Shown here: one piece after another, positions 1 through 9,200 of the stretch
Layout of the letters: each line of letters starts with the position of its first letter
Position numbering within the stretch: the stretch's first letter is position 1
DNA from: Daphnia carinata
Lineage: Eukaryota; Arthropoda; Branchiopoda; Diplostraca; Daphniidae
NCBI RefSeq assembly: GCF_022539665.2
Contig: NC_081334.1
Coordinates: forward strand, 2,604,001 to 2,668,000
Length of the DNA stretch: 64,000 nucleotides
Direction of reading: 5' to 3'
Notes under the pieces: generated by a model
Told to the model about the DNA's origin: nothing
Database searches by the model: none
Seen by the model: the letters and a program-made list of their open reading frames with translations, nothing else
Position numbers and translations under genes: made by a program

Positions 1-417
1 AACAGGGTGCTTCTGCTAAAACTACCATGAATCCCGCCAATCTAACAAAAGGAAAGCATTAACAAAGCTAGAAACTCAATCTTGGAATTATTAATTTCAT
101 ACATTTGCCATATGCCAGCAACTATACATATGGGTGAGAAAGATATGCAGGTCCACAATCCCAAAGCCATGGCCACTAAAATAAAAAGAATACAAATGTA
201 ATTTCATGGATTTAAAAAAATGTCATTCAATTCAACTGGGTAAAGAAATTCTTCCGCCCGATGATCAAGTAGGAGGTGACACCGGTGATCGTTTAGAAAT
301 GAGATACTTACCAACTCCACCAAAAGTGCCCATTCCTCTTCCGGCATATTTCAACCACCAAGGAACTTCTTCGGGTTGGGGGGCATCCGAAATTGGTTGA
401 GGAGCTGCCGACGACAT
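1..417 (-). CDS. flower: Calcium channel flower homologue, 5' three exons (partial)
   Basis: Three coding exons on the minus strand: 417..312, 175..103 and 41..1, running off the left edge. Joined in frame (phases 1 and 2) they give a start MSSAAPQPISDAPQPEEVPW, a conserved WWLKYAGRG segment, a first membrane helix (ALGLWTCISFSPICIVAG) and the start of a second ending in the LAEAPC motif. That WxLKY ... LxEAPC pattern is typical of the flower family, small four-helix proteins of synaptic vesicles and the plasma membrane implicated in calcium entry, endocytosis and cell competition. Introns have clean GTAAGT/GTATGA donors and TTTTAG/TTGTTAG acceptors. The ATG at 417 is the only upstream in-frame start. 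The gene lies head-to-head with the NEK kinase that starts at 1031. Confidence 0.85.
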
Positions 418-1030
418 ATTTATTAAAATCAAAACAAAATCAATTAAGCGGCGCGACTAGGGACTGCGAAGAATAAAGATACTAATAAACACAGCCAAAA
501 AAAGCCAAACGAGTAGTGACAGCTCTGAAGAATTAAAGCGGCGTTGCCAGATCATGTAGAATAATTCCTCCCCGTTGGCATCGAAAGGAAAGTATGGAAT
601 CACCTGTAATCTAGTCTATAGGTAGCAGTACCAGGTATCCTCTACCATATAGTAGCTAATTTAACTGACGCTACTTTTCAGGATTCACTTCGATATCACA
701 CCAAAACGTTCTGAAAGAATCATTGAAAACGTAACTGTCCCTCTTTAAAAGCTATAAAAATATTCTCCTTGCGAATGCCTCGAATAATTATTTGTTCTAT
801 AGTATCTTGTGTACTATTGTTACGATCGGAATTGCGCCTTGGCGGGAATAAAGAATTAATGGAGTACGCAAAATGAGGGGGACGAGGTAAGTAATCGATT
901 GACCAGTATAATATTGCCTTTGAAGTGGACTACCATTTGCCACGTCATTTGTCCCTAAGTCAGCGTAACATAAGGTTTACCACTAGTTTCGTTTGCGACT
1001 AAAATTGGCGCCAATTTTTTAAATATTGCA
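418..1030. promoter_or_regulatory. Divergent intergenic region between flower and NEK6/7
   Basis: About 610 bases with no convincing coding sequence separate the start codons of two divergently transcribed genes. It must hold both 5' UTRs and both promoters, perhaps a shared one. I see no clear TATA box placed usefully for either gene. A GGCGCCAATTTT stretch near 1006-1018 lies just upstream of the kinase start and could be part of its 5' UTR. Confidence 0.5.
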
Positions 1031-2190
1031 ATGGCTACATATCAACCGACGGATTACGATTATTCGTCAGTAAAGTTGGCTGATTTTGAAATTGGACAGC
1101 ATATTGGTAAAGGTCAGTTCAGCGTGGTGTATCGCGCTCGCTGTAAATTAAGTCAGCAAATGGTTGCATTGAAAAAGGTTCAACTTTACGAAATGACCGA
1201 CTTAAAAGCCCGGACTGACTGCATGAAAGAAATTCAACTTTTACAGGTATATAGTACGTTTTCGATTTTTCAGCCACATTGATTAATATCTATCGTACAT
1301 TTCTCGCGACAGCAATTAAATCATCCAAATGTCGTGTGCTACATCCATTCTTTCGTGGAGAACAAAGAACTGCAAATCGTCCTCGAACTAGCCGACGCCG
1401 GTGATCTTGCTCAGCTTTTGCGATATTGCCAAAGACAACACCGACTTTTGGTAGAAAAAACGATATGGCGCTATTTTGTTCAACTTTGCAGTGCTCTGGA
1501 ACACATGCACAGCAAAAGAGTTTTACATAGAGGTCTGTACCAACTTGCCATTCAGGTATTACTTTGTTCATTCAATTGTTTTCTTGTAGATATAAAACCA
1601 GCAAATGTTTTCATGACGGCTAGTGGAGTAGTTAAACTGGGTGATTTAGGCTTAAGTCGCTTCTTCAGTTCAAAAACATTAGCAGCACATTCACTAGTTG
1701 GCACACCTTACTACATGAGCCCAGAGAGATTAAAACAAACGGGCTACGATTTCAAATCAGACATATGGTCATTGGGCTGTCTTCTGTATGAGGTATGAGC
1801 TACAATGAATTTTAAATTTAAGGAAACTGAATTTCTCGTGACAGATGGCCGCTCTTCAATCACCTTTCTATGGAGAGAAAACAAATTTGTTCTCTCTCTG
1901 CCAAAAGATTGAGAGATGTGAATACCCTCCAATTCCTTCAACTCACTACAGTCAAGAGGTTGTGAATCGTTCATAGGATAACTTGACATATACTCATTTT
2001 GTGTTAACAGCTTCGCCAAATAGTAGTAACATGCATACATCCAAGACCAGAAAAAAGACCAGATGCCTACCAAGTACTGAAGAGCTCACAAGCCATGAAT
2101 GCTCAATTTTGTAACAATCCAGACTATGCTGCTCCTCCGGATATGCGACGACATGGAACCACTAATCACACACCTAACAATTTGCGGTAA
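1031..2190 (+). CDS. NIMA-related serine/threonine kinase NEK6/NEK7
   Basis: Five coding exons: 1031..1246, 1313..1532, 1590..1792, 1845..1958 and 2011..2190 (stop TAA). The product is about 310 residues, the usual NEK6/7 length, and is almost entirely kinase domain. Visible motifs are the glycine loop [16 protein letters not shown] with the catalytic lysine, HRDIKPAN (the Asp codon is split by the second intron), the DLG metal-binding motif ([12 protein letters not shown] as in NEK6/7 rather than DFG), and the GTPYYMSPE activation segment. The blocks [10 protein letters not shown] and [14 protein letters not shown] are characteristic of NEK6/7. These kinases act downstream of NEK9 in mitotic spindle assembly, and NEK7 also in vertebrate inflammasome signalling. 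The second donor is GTCTGT, slightly unusual. NEK6 and NEK7 cannot be separated here; arthropods usually have one co-orthologue. Confidence 0.92.
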
Positions 2191-2385
2191 TAAACAAACA
2201 GAAATATTAAATATATCTGAGAAAAATAGTACAGTTAATAATACCTGAAGGCCAGAAGCAGTGTTTCATAACAACAATTTGAAAATCAAACAAATGTATG
2301 CCAGGAGCCATCAGTCAGGAAATTTCTAAGTCACACTAAAATTAGACTTCTCCTGTGTCAGGTGCAATTTTTCTTTGCATCAGTT

Positions 2386-2391
2386 TTTATT
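2386..2391 (-). terminator. Polyadenylation signal AATAAA of RPA12
   Basis: TTTATT on the plus strand reads AATAAA on the minus strand, 57 bases beyond the RPA12 stop codon, a normal spacing for a short 3' UTR. The NEK kinase (+) ends at 2190, so the two genes are convergent with only about 200 bases between them. Confidence 0.45.
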
Positions 2392-2447
2392 ACCAAATTT
2401 TAAGTGATATATATTTGAAATACAATGAAGTGCATTTCTTAGCTTTT

Positions 2448-2816
2448 TCAAGAGTTCTCTGTTTCCTTGTACTGGCATTTTGTACATGTATAAAAAATGG
2501 TTTGGCCTTCATCAGCTGATCTAAGCTGAAGTGATGCATAAGACATGGTGTCATTTCCACATTTGGGACATTTACGTTCCACCAGTGGTCCATCAGTTTT
2601 GCTCTGGGCAGACTTGAGTTGCTGTTCTTCGATGTAGTCGCCTCTGTTGTTGAATTCGACGGTATACTTAACCTCCACGTCTTCCATAACTTCAATATCT
2701 ACTTCGAATTTGCATACAACACATACTATTCCACCTCTTGTTCCCAGGGTAGGTAAAATTGCACCACATTTAGGACAGAACATAGGGTCACAGTCAAAGT
2801 AGGAAAACTTAGGCAT
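2448..2816 (-). CDS. RNA polymerase I subunit RPA12 (POLR1H/ZNRD1)
   Basis: A single coding exon encodes 122 residues beginning MPKFSYFDCD. The N-terminal zinc ribbon has CPKC and CVVC pairs; the C-terminal TFIIS-type ribbon has CPKC ... YTCTKC and the acidic hairpin RSADEGQT. That RSADE signature marks the RNA-cleavage-stimulating loop of TFIIS, RPB9-like and RPA12 proteins; within RNA polymerase I it supports transcript cleavage and termination in the nucleolus. The frame stays open upstream to 2858, but I chose 2816: the sequence just before it (CTCTTTCAG, minus strand) is a good 3' splice site, and a GTAAAG donor lies upstream near 2877, so a 5' UTR intron is likely. The length matches the family (about 120-126). 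Confidence 0.92.
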   Translation of the reverse strand: MPKFSYFDCDPMFCPKCGAILPTLGTRGGIVCVVCKFEVDIEVMEDVEVKYTVEFNNRGDYIEEQQLKSAQSKTDGPLVERKCPKCGNDTMSYASLQLRSADEGQTIFYTCTKCQYKETENS

Positions 2817-3042
2817 CCTGAAAGAGTTGTTAACAATTACCATTGAGGAGACTAGCAATTTATGATCCTACTTTACCTTAAACCGGACTAGTTAAACACG
2901 TGCGTCCAAACCACAACTAAGAACAAGAAATGCGGAACTAGCAGTCGACGCTCAGATTCTCGTCTGCTTTCTGTTGATCACAATTATCCTTCACGCATGC
3001 TCTGAAAATTACACCCCAAATTGTTTTCATTGTCAATCTGCC
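2817..3042. promoter_or_regulatory. Compact bidirectional promoter, RPA12 / mL53
   Basis: Only 226 bases separate the start codons of two head-to-head genes, one for RNA polymerase I and one for a mitochondrial ribosomal protein. The interval includes a likely 5' UTR intron of RPA12 (about 2817-2877). That leaves roughly 100 bases for two transcription start sites, so sharing of core elements is likely. It contains CACGTG at about 2898-2903 (an E-box). No TATA box is evident. Confidence 0.5.
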
Positions 3043-3615
3043 ATGTCTGTTCCGTTTTCGGGAGGATTCACTAGATCTGCTGGGATATATTCTGCTATTG
3101 GGAAACAACTCAAGAGTGTTAGTTTGAAACCAATAAAACAAGTCGTATTTAAATTGGACCCCTTCCAGCCGAACGTGAAGACCATCAGGTATGATTTTTA
3201 AAAAACCTATGACAAGTGTGGTTCATGAGGCATCTTTAACATAATTTTTCTTAGGGATTGTATGTTCCTATTTTCTTCTCAAAGAGTTGTGAATACAAAT
3301 CCACGTTGCCTCATCAAGACAGATATTACAGATAACTGTGAACCAACAATATCAATCACACTTGGTAAATGAACTTTTTACTATGTGAAACGGTAGTTTG
3401 CACATCTTTTTTATCAATCTTTCTATGTAGATGAGGGCAAGAAACTGTTATTCAAAACAGAACATCTAAATACCTTAGAAGTTCTTCAAGAGTTTAACAA
3501 AATTGTAGTACCTTTGATTCCAAAGGAAGAAGAAATTGTTGGAAAAGTTGCAGGTAAAATTGCTGCTGGTTCTGGAACTAAAGCAGGAGGAAAGTCTAAA
3601 CCCACAAGAAAATGA
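3043..3615 (+). CDS. mRpL53: Mitochondrial large ribosomal subunit protein mL53
   Basis: Three exons, 3043..3188, 3255..3364 and 3431..3615, encode 146 residues. The SLKPIKQVVFKLDPFQPNVK segment, the RVVNTNPRCLIKTDI region and the LLFKTEHLNTLEVLQEF block match mL53, a mitochondrion-specific protein of the 39S subunit with a thioredoxin-like fold. The N-terminal MSVPFSGGFTRSAGIYSAIG is basic and hydroxylated, compatible with import. The start at 3043 is the first ATG in frame; upstream frame opening uses no ATG. The C-terminus is Lys/Gly-rich and ends KPTRK. Its stop codon TGA (3613-3615) overlaps the ATG (3612-3614) of the following small ORF. Confidence 0.88.
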
Positions 3616-3806
3616 ATGAACGTAAATTCCCAGGCCGGGATCCTGGTTCTATGAAGATGATTGAAAACCTTTATTCACAAGTTCCTGCCTTCACTGATTT
3701 ATTTGATGAAGAAAGCTTTTACATGTTTGTGGTTGTCTTTGTAGCTGGAACTGTTCTGGTTGCCTATATAGGTTCCAGGTATATCACCATTAGACCAGTC
3801 GAATGA
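3612..3806 (+). CDS. Small single-pass membrane protein, second ORF of the mL53 transcript
   Basis: A 64-residue ORF opens with ATG inside the mL53 stop (ATGA overlap) and ends at TGA 3804-3806. It has an N-terminal polar half with MKMIENLYSQVPAFTDLFDE, one strong hydrophobic helix (FYMFVVVFVAGTVLVAYIGS) and a short tail ITIRPVE. The composition looks like a genuine tail-anchored or single-pass micropeptide, not a 3' UTR accident. A polyadenylation signal AATAAA follows at 3825-3830, so one mRNA can carry both ORFs; no separate promoter or splice acceptor is obvious before it. I cannot name the family. Function is unknown; mitochondrial or ER membrane location is speculative. Confidence 0.7.
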   Translation: MNERKFPGRDPGSMKMIENLYSQVPAFTDLFDEESFYMFVVVFVAGTVLVAYIGSRYITIRPVE

Positions 3807-4162
3807 ATTTTGTCGTAGTCATCAAATAAAAATTCGAAAAGTAAGGTTTTCGTTAGTTTCATGATGATTGTGTTGCGTAAATACAAAAATAGTATTCCTA
3901 AAAACTGAAGTATAGATTTTCTAATGGATGGGCAACATAGTAACAAGAAATTGTCCTACATATTTTGCTGAATTAGATGATTCAATTACATATTAATACA
4001 TAATACGAGATTCCGAAATAAAATATAATTACCAGTTGCGAAAACATCTTTTAAATAACATAGGCAACACTGCGATGATTTTCACTTTGTGAACAGTCGA
4101 CGAGAATTTTGAGCTGACTGTTGTCTCTGAAGTCTGAAGCATCAATTTTCTAGCATATCGTC
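3807..4162. other. 3' UTR of the mL53 unit and upstream region of PSMB7
   Basis: A non-coding spacer. The first part is the AT-rich 3' UTR with AATAAA at 3825-3830; the last 100 bases before 4163 are the probable promoter and 5' UTR of the proteasome gene. No other feature is seen. Confidence 0.5.
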
Positions 4163-5210
4163 ATGGCGTCTACAAAAGTGGTAAATATTCCAAAGGGGGG
4201 GTTTTCTTTTGAAAATTGTCAAAGGTAAAATAAGCTTATTTATTTTATATTTTAATTTACTGTAGAATGTCAATATTACAACTTTTTCCCTACCAGGAAC
4301 AATTTCATGGCGAACCAAGGCTTTCCAGCACCCAAAGCTGTCAAAACTGGAACAACAATTGCTGGATTTATATTTAAGGATGGAGTTATTCTTGGTGCCG
4401 ACACAAGAGCTACAGAGGGAAATATCGTCGCAGACAAAAACTGCTTCAAATTGCACTACATGGCACCAAACATTTAGTAAATTTCTTTGGTTTACACGTG
4501 TGTTGTTACTTCAGCTTTATCAAATCTTACCATGCAATCGGTTTATCTTTTGACAGTTGTGCTGGAGCTGGCACTGCTGCTGATCTGGAAATGACTACAC
4601 TGCAGATGTCATCTCAGTTGGAGCTTCACAGGCTGAATACAGGACGTCAGGTTAAGGTGGCGACAGCCACTCGCCTGCTCAAGCAAATGCTATTTCGTTA
4701 CCAGGTATTGAAGGAATAGAAAAAGAAAAGAAAATTTATGCTAATGGTTTTTTTTTAAACTATTTGTAGGGTCACATTGGAGCTGCCTTGGTCCTTGGTG
4801 GCATTGACAGCACAGGACCCCATGTCTGTTGTATTTACCCACATGGTTCAACAGATTCTCTGCCTTTTGTTGCCATGGGTTCTGGTTCGTTGGCTGCCAT
4901 GGCTTTCTTGGAAGCTGGATGGAAGCCAGACATGGAATTGGCAGATGCCAAAGTACTCATGAGGAATGCTATCTGCGGTGGTATCTTCAATGATTTAATG
5001 TCTGGTAGCCACGTCGATTTGTGCGTCATCACTCGCGAAAAGGCTGAAATGATCCGACCGTTCGAAGTGGCCAACGTTAAAGGTGAACGTCAAGGCTCCT
5101 ACCGCTATCCTCGTGGCTGCACGGCAACTCTCTCAACTCGGGTCATTCCCATCGAGATCGAATCAACTGTCGTACGTCCTGTTGCTGAAGAGAGCATGGA
5201 TACGGCTTGA
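4163..5210 (+). CDS. Prosbeta2: 20S proteasome subunit beta type-7 (beta2, trypsin-like)
   Basis: Four exons, 4163..4224, 4297..4476, 4557..4704 and 4770..5210 (TGA), give 276 residues, the usual PSMB7 length. A 39-residue propeptide precedes the catalytic threonine in KTG/TTIAG (Thr40, mature Thr1). The other catalytic residues are placed correctly: Asp17 in GADTRATEG and Lys33 in NCFKLHY, counting from Thr1. [30 protein letters not shown] and [11 protein letters not shown] are beta2 signatures. It supplies the trypsin-like activity of the 20S core. The start ATG at 4163 has a reasonable context (GTCATGG). The poly(A) signal AATAAA is at 5258-5263. Confidence 0.95.
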
Positions 5211-6268
5211 AAATTACCCATTGCTTAATCCTTTTTTTTTCGTTTGGAACAAAAAGAAATAAAAAGACCCGGACATCCCATTCACGTGATATTCATTTAT
5301 TTTAACGTTGCAACCAACGAACTTGTGACGTTCCTCTCTTACAAATGATACGCACAGAACGACCGCGCTCGGTAGTAGGCGGGCAGAGAGGCTTAGAAAA
5401 ATAAACAGGGCAAAAACAAACAAAAAAAAGAAGCAAAGGAATCGTTTCCTCAATACCGTTTGTAGACATGTAAAAAAAAAACGTAATTGCCAAGGGATGG
5501 GAGAGAAGCCAGGATGGGATAACGTCCTGAGTTTTCAAATTTGATCTTTTTTTGTTTTGTTTTTCGTCCGATTTTAAAAATAACCGAATGTCGTGGGGCG
5601 GAATCCAGTGAGAAATTATACGTACGAAAAAGAAAATAATTTAAAATTAAGTGCATAATAATAAATACACGAAACGGGGGAGGGGTGTAATTCGCGATGG
5701 CTATATACACAATCGTAACGGCAGTGGAGTTCAGAACTTCATCTCCACTTAGCTATTTTCCGAAATGTTTCAAACGTATGTACACCAAGATTAATCACGA
5801 CAGAGATAGGCGAGCCCTGCTCGGGGTTTGTCTTTTAACCTTTCTTTTTTCATACCAGCAGTGTGAGTCTTTCAACACGCCATTTTCAAGTGAATCTCAA
5901 GAACTGACATGGAGGAAAAGTAAATGGGAGGCAATTACACATGTTGCACATAACCTCTTTTACAAGGGGAAAGAAAACCAAAAAATAAAGCAAAGAAATA
6001 GCGAAATTCCACTTGTTAGCAGGTCGTTTTTGATTCACAGTTGATTAATATAATACTACTTATGGTTTCTGGTTATCTCTGAGTGATGGGACAAAATAAA
6101 TTAATGCGACATTGCTCACTTGGTGGGCGCCATTTTAAATACAAACTACATAGTACATGCTATTTTTTTATGTTTTTTTTTCTTCTTGTTTCTTCTTAAG
6201 TATAAAGAGATAGATGGATAGAGAGACAAAGAGACAATAGTGAGTTGGTGGCAAGGCAGAGAATCGAA
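5211..6268. other. Convergent 3' UTRs of PSMB7 (+) and BAZ2 (-)
   Basis: No coding sequence is supported. The PSMB7 3' UTR ends shortly after AATAAA at 5258-5263. The rest is probably the long 3' UTR of the BAZ2 gene; a minus-strand AATAAA (TTTATT on plus, near 5298) suggests that the two messages end almost back to back. Homopurine/homopyrimidine runs (5229-5238, 6166-6183) are present. Several short ORFs here lack coding character. Confidence 0.5.
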
Positions 6269-9200
6269 CTAGTGGGCGATCAGTTCGGCCCAGCGAGAAT
6301 CGAAAAACGTCTTCATGCTGTGACCGGCCTTGCCGACGGGAGAGTCGTCCTCGTTGAACGTGACGCAATTGACAAACATAAGCTGCAGGTCGGCGCAAAA
6401 GTCGTCCCTTGTCTTGTATCTGGCATCAAGAAAAAAACGATTAAACAATGAAAAATTTAAATTAGAAAAATGACTTACATGCCGTCGTTGAGTTTCTTGC
6501 GGATTGTGCTCAGATCCATCGGAGAGCGAATGATTTTCTTATAAGTAGGAAATTGTTTAGTGTTGACGGGTAGGAGGAAAGGCCAGGCTTCTTCGTGGGC
6601 TTCTAATTGGTCGAGGATCTCCCTAGAAATTTTGGAAATGAAACGGATTGTAGAAGGGATTTGTGCCTCGTTTCGTGCCAACCATTTTCGAAGGAACGGG
6701 GATTTTGAAAACTAAATAAAAAGGGGTTAACCTTTATACCTGCACGGCGCAAGATCCTTCTCCTTGGCGATGGCCTGATTGAGGCTACGTTTGAGAGCCA
6801 CAGCGGAGGAGGATCGGCGCGGCGATGGAGTCGCTACTGGAGGCGTGGCGCTAGGTCCGGGTCCGCCCATGGCACCAGAAGAGGCTTCACTGTCGTTTGA
6901 ATGCACGTTCTTTTCAATCTCTTTAGCCTCTTTGGTCGAACTCGTCGTCGTAGAGCATTCAGACTCGCTGACTCGCGGCTCTCGATTCTTCTTACTGGCA
7001 GATTTTTTCTTGGCAGGCGATTTGGAATGGCATAAAACACAGAGCCACTTACCTCGGGGTACCTTCAATCCAAAACATTTAATTTTAACGTTTAAAAAAT
7101 TTAATGATTTATAATAAAAGACAAGTGATACCTTGGCTAGTGGTGGTTGAAGACATTCAATGTGATAGGCTTTAGGACATTGATCGCAAAGGGCGCTGAT
7201 GGTTTTGTTGCCCGGCTTGCCGCAGACGATGCAATTGCGCTGGCCGGTAGCTTTGTTGCGACACTCGTAGCAGAACCAGTCGCCGTCCGGAATGTTGTCC
7301 ATAGGCGGTCGGAAACAGTAAGTATGGTAGCCTTTGTCGCAACCGTCGCAGAGTAAGAGTTGGTCCTCCTTGTCGCCACTGTGACAGAACTGACAGCTGG
7401 CCTTCATGATCGACTTGTCCCAGGCCACCGATGTTTCCAGGACGTAAAAACACATTGAGACTTGAGCGGCCGTTTCACAGCGTTTGACGGCCTCGCGCCA
7501 AGTCAGCAGAGCTTTGGGAGGCTCATTAGACGGACAAGAGCCGGACAGGACGCTCTGAACCAAATCGCCTTTACTTTGTCCGAGAGGGGCTTTCAGGTAA
7601 CGACGCTCGATGGCCAGCTCGACGCTCAAAAGACGTTCTTTGGCCAGGTAGATGGGATTGATTCTTTCATCTTCATCGTCGTCGGATGAAGAGTCCCCTG
7701 GTGTGCGGAATTTCAGGTCCATTTCGGCTGTGGCCCGAGGCGGAAGTTTCCAACCTTTGATTTGCATACTAGCTGAAGCTACACGATCTTCGAGGGCTTC
7801 AATTTGTTCCAGGAGCAGAATATCACCACGTAATGACGTCTCTCTCGACCACGAGCCTTCCGCATCCGGCAACGCTGCTCCCCCGATGAGTTTGACCTCA
7901 TCAGCATTTCGCAATTCTTTAAGTAGCAAATCTTTTGGATTTCCCTGTAAAAACAAAAGATGGGCATTAAAATTCTGTCGAATTCTTAAGGACGAAATGG
8001 TGTCAGAAGTTTGAAGCCATTAGGGAAACACGCAGCCAGGACCACAAGACGTTCTCGTGCAAAAAAAAAAAAAAATGCAAAATAGTTTGAGATTTACAGG
8101 ACTTACATGTCCGTGATGGTCCCTTTCCGTATGCTGGACGGAGAACAATGAGAAATAGAATGAAAAATGTACCCAAAATGGCTAACCATCAATTGCCAAT
8201 ATAAAAAACATAGGGCAACATAGGCAAACCGTAGGGGATCAAATAGCAATGGATAAGAATTTTCAGGATTACCTTCAAACATGATTCCCTGGCGAAGTCC
8301 ATGAAACGTGTCAACATCCGATTGAGCTCTTTCTCTCGAACGCCTCGAGGATGTAATGATTCCACGTACGTTTTAACTTGTTCAGGGTCGACAATCCGCC
8401 ACCAGCCGCGGGTCATTTCTACAAAAAGATGATTTCAAATTAAAGAATTTAATAAAACATTATTTAAAAATCATACCTTCTGGAATGGGTTGCATAATAA
8501 TTTTTTCAGCTTCGTCTTTGGCCGTTTCTTCTTTTTTTATTCGGCCGTCATTTTGTTCTTCGGCATCCGATCCGAAATTGTCTTTGCCCAGGTTGGCCGA
8601 AGAGGATCGATCGCACGGATTGCGAGGAAAGAGGCTGAACCAAAGGGCAGGAAGAGCTTCCTGGACATCTTCCTTTTTCGGGTCTGTTCCAGGAGCTTCG
8701 CCATTTTCTTCGCTTTTGATAGGAGCTATTTCTTCAGACGATTCCGTTTTGATCGTTGGTTGATCTTCATCCATCGGCTCCGCTGATTTCATTTCGGATT
8801 TTTGCTCATCCGGATCGGATTTTTGTTCATGAGAGATCTGTTCGCTTTTCGCTTCTGGAACTTCGGACATTGGCTCATCGCCGTTCAGCTGTGGGCCAAT
8901 CGGAGGGACGGGTTTACCGTCCCAGGTACCTAACGGTCCAGCGTTGGCTTCTCCGGATTCTAACGCCTCAAGGTAGACACCCCCAGCATGAGGTAATATC
9001 CATAATCGCCGCCGGAAGCGATCCTGCCCCATGTTGAGCGCACGTAGTTGCAAATCCGATAAGGCCAGTTGGGTTAGCATCTGGGCGCTCTGTCGGCTCA
9101 GACGTTCAATCTTCCGTTTCAGTTCCTCCGCTGGAAGATTCCCGTCTTCATCCTATCGCCCAAACATATTTTAATTTAAAATTCATTTAATTAAAAATAA

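Noticed and set aside
206-400. 64-codon ORF on the plus strand
   Set aside because: Shadow of the flower exon on the minus strand, which has family similarity and splice sites.
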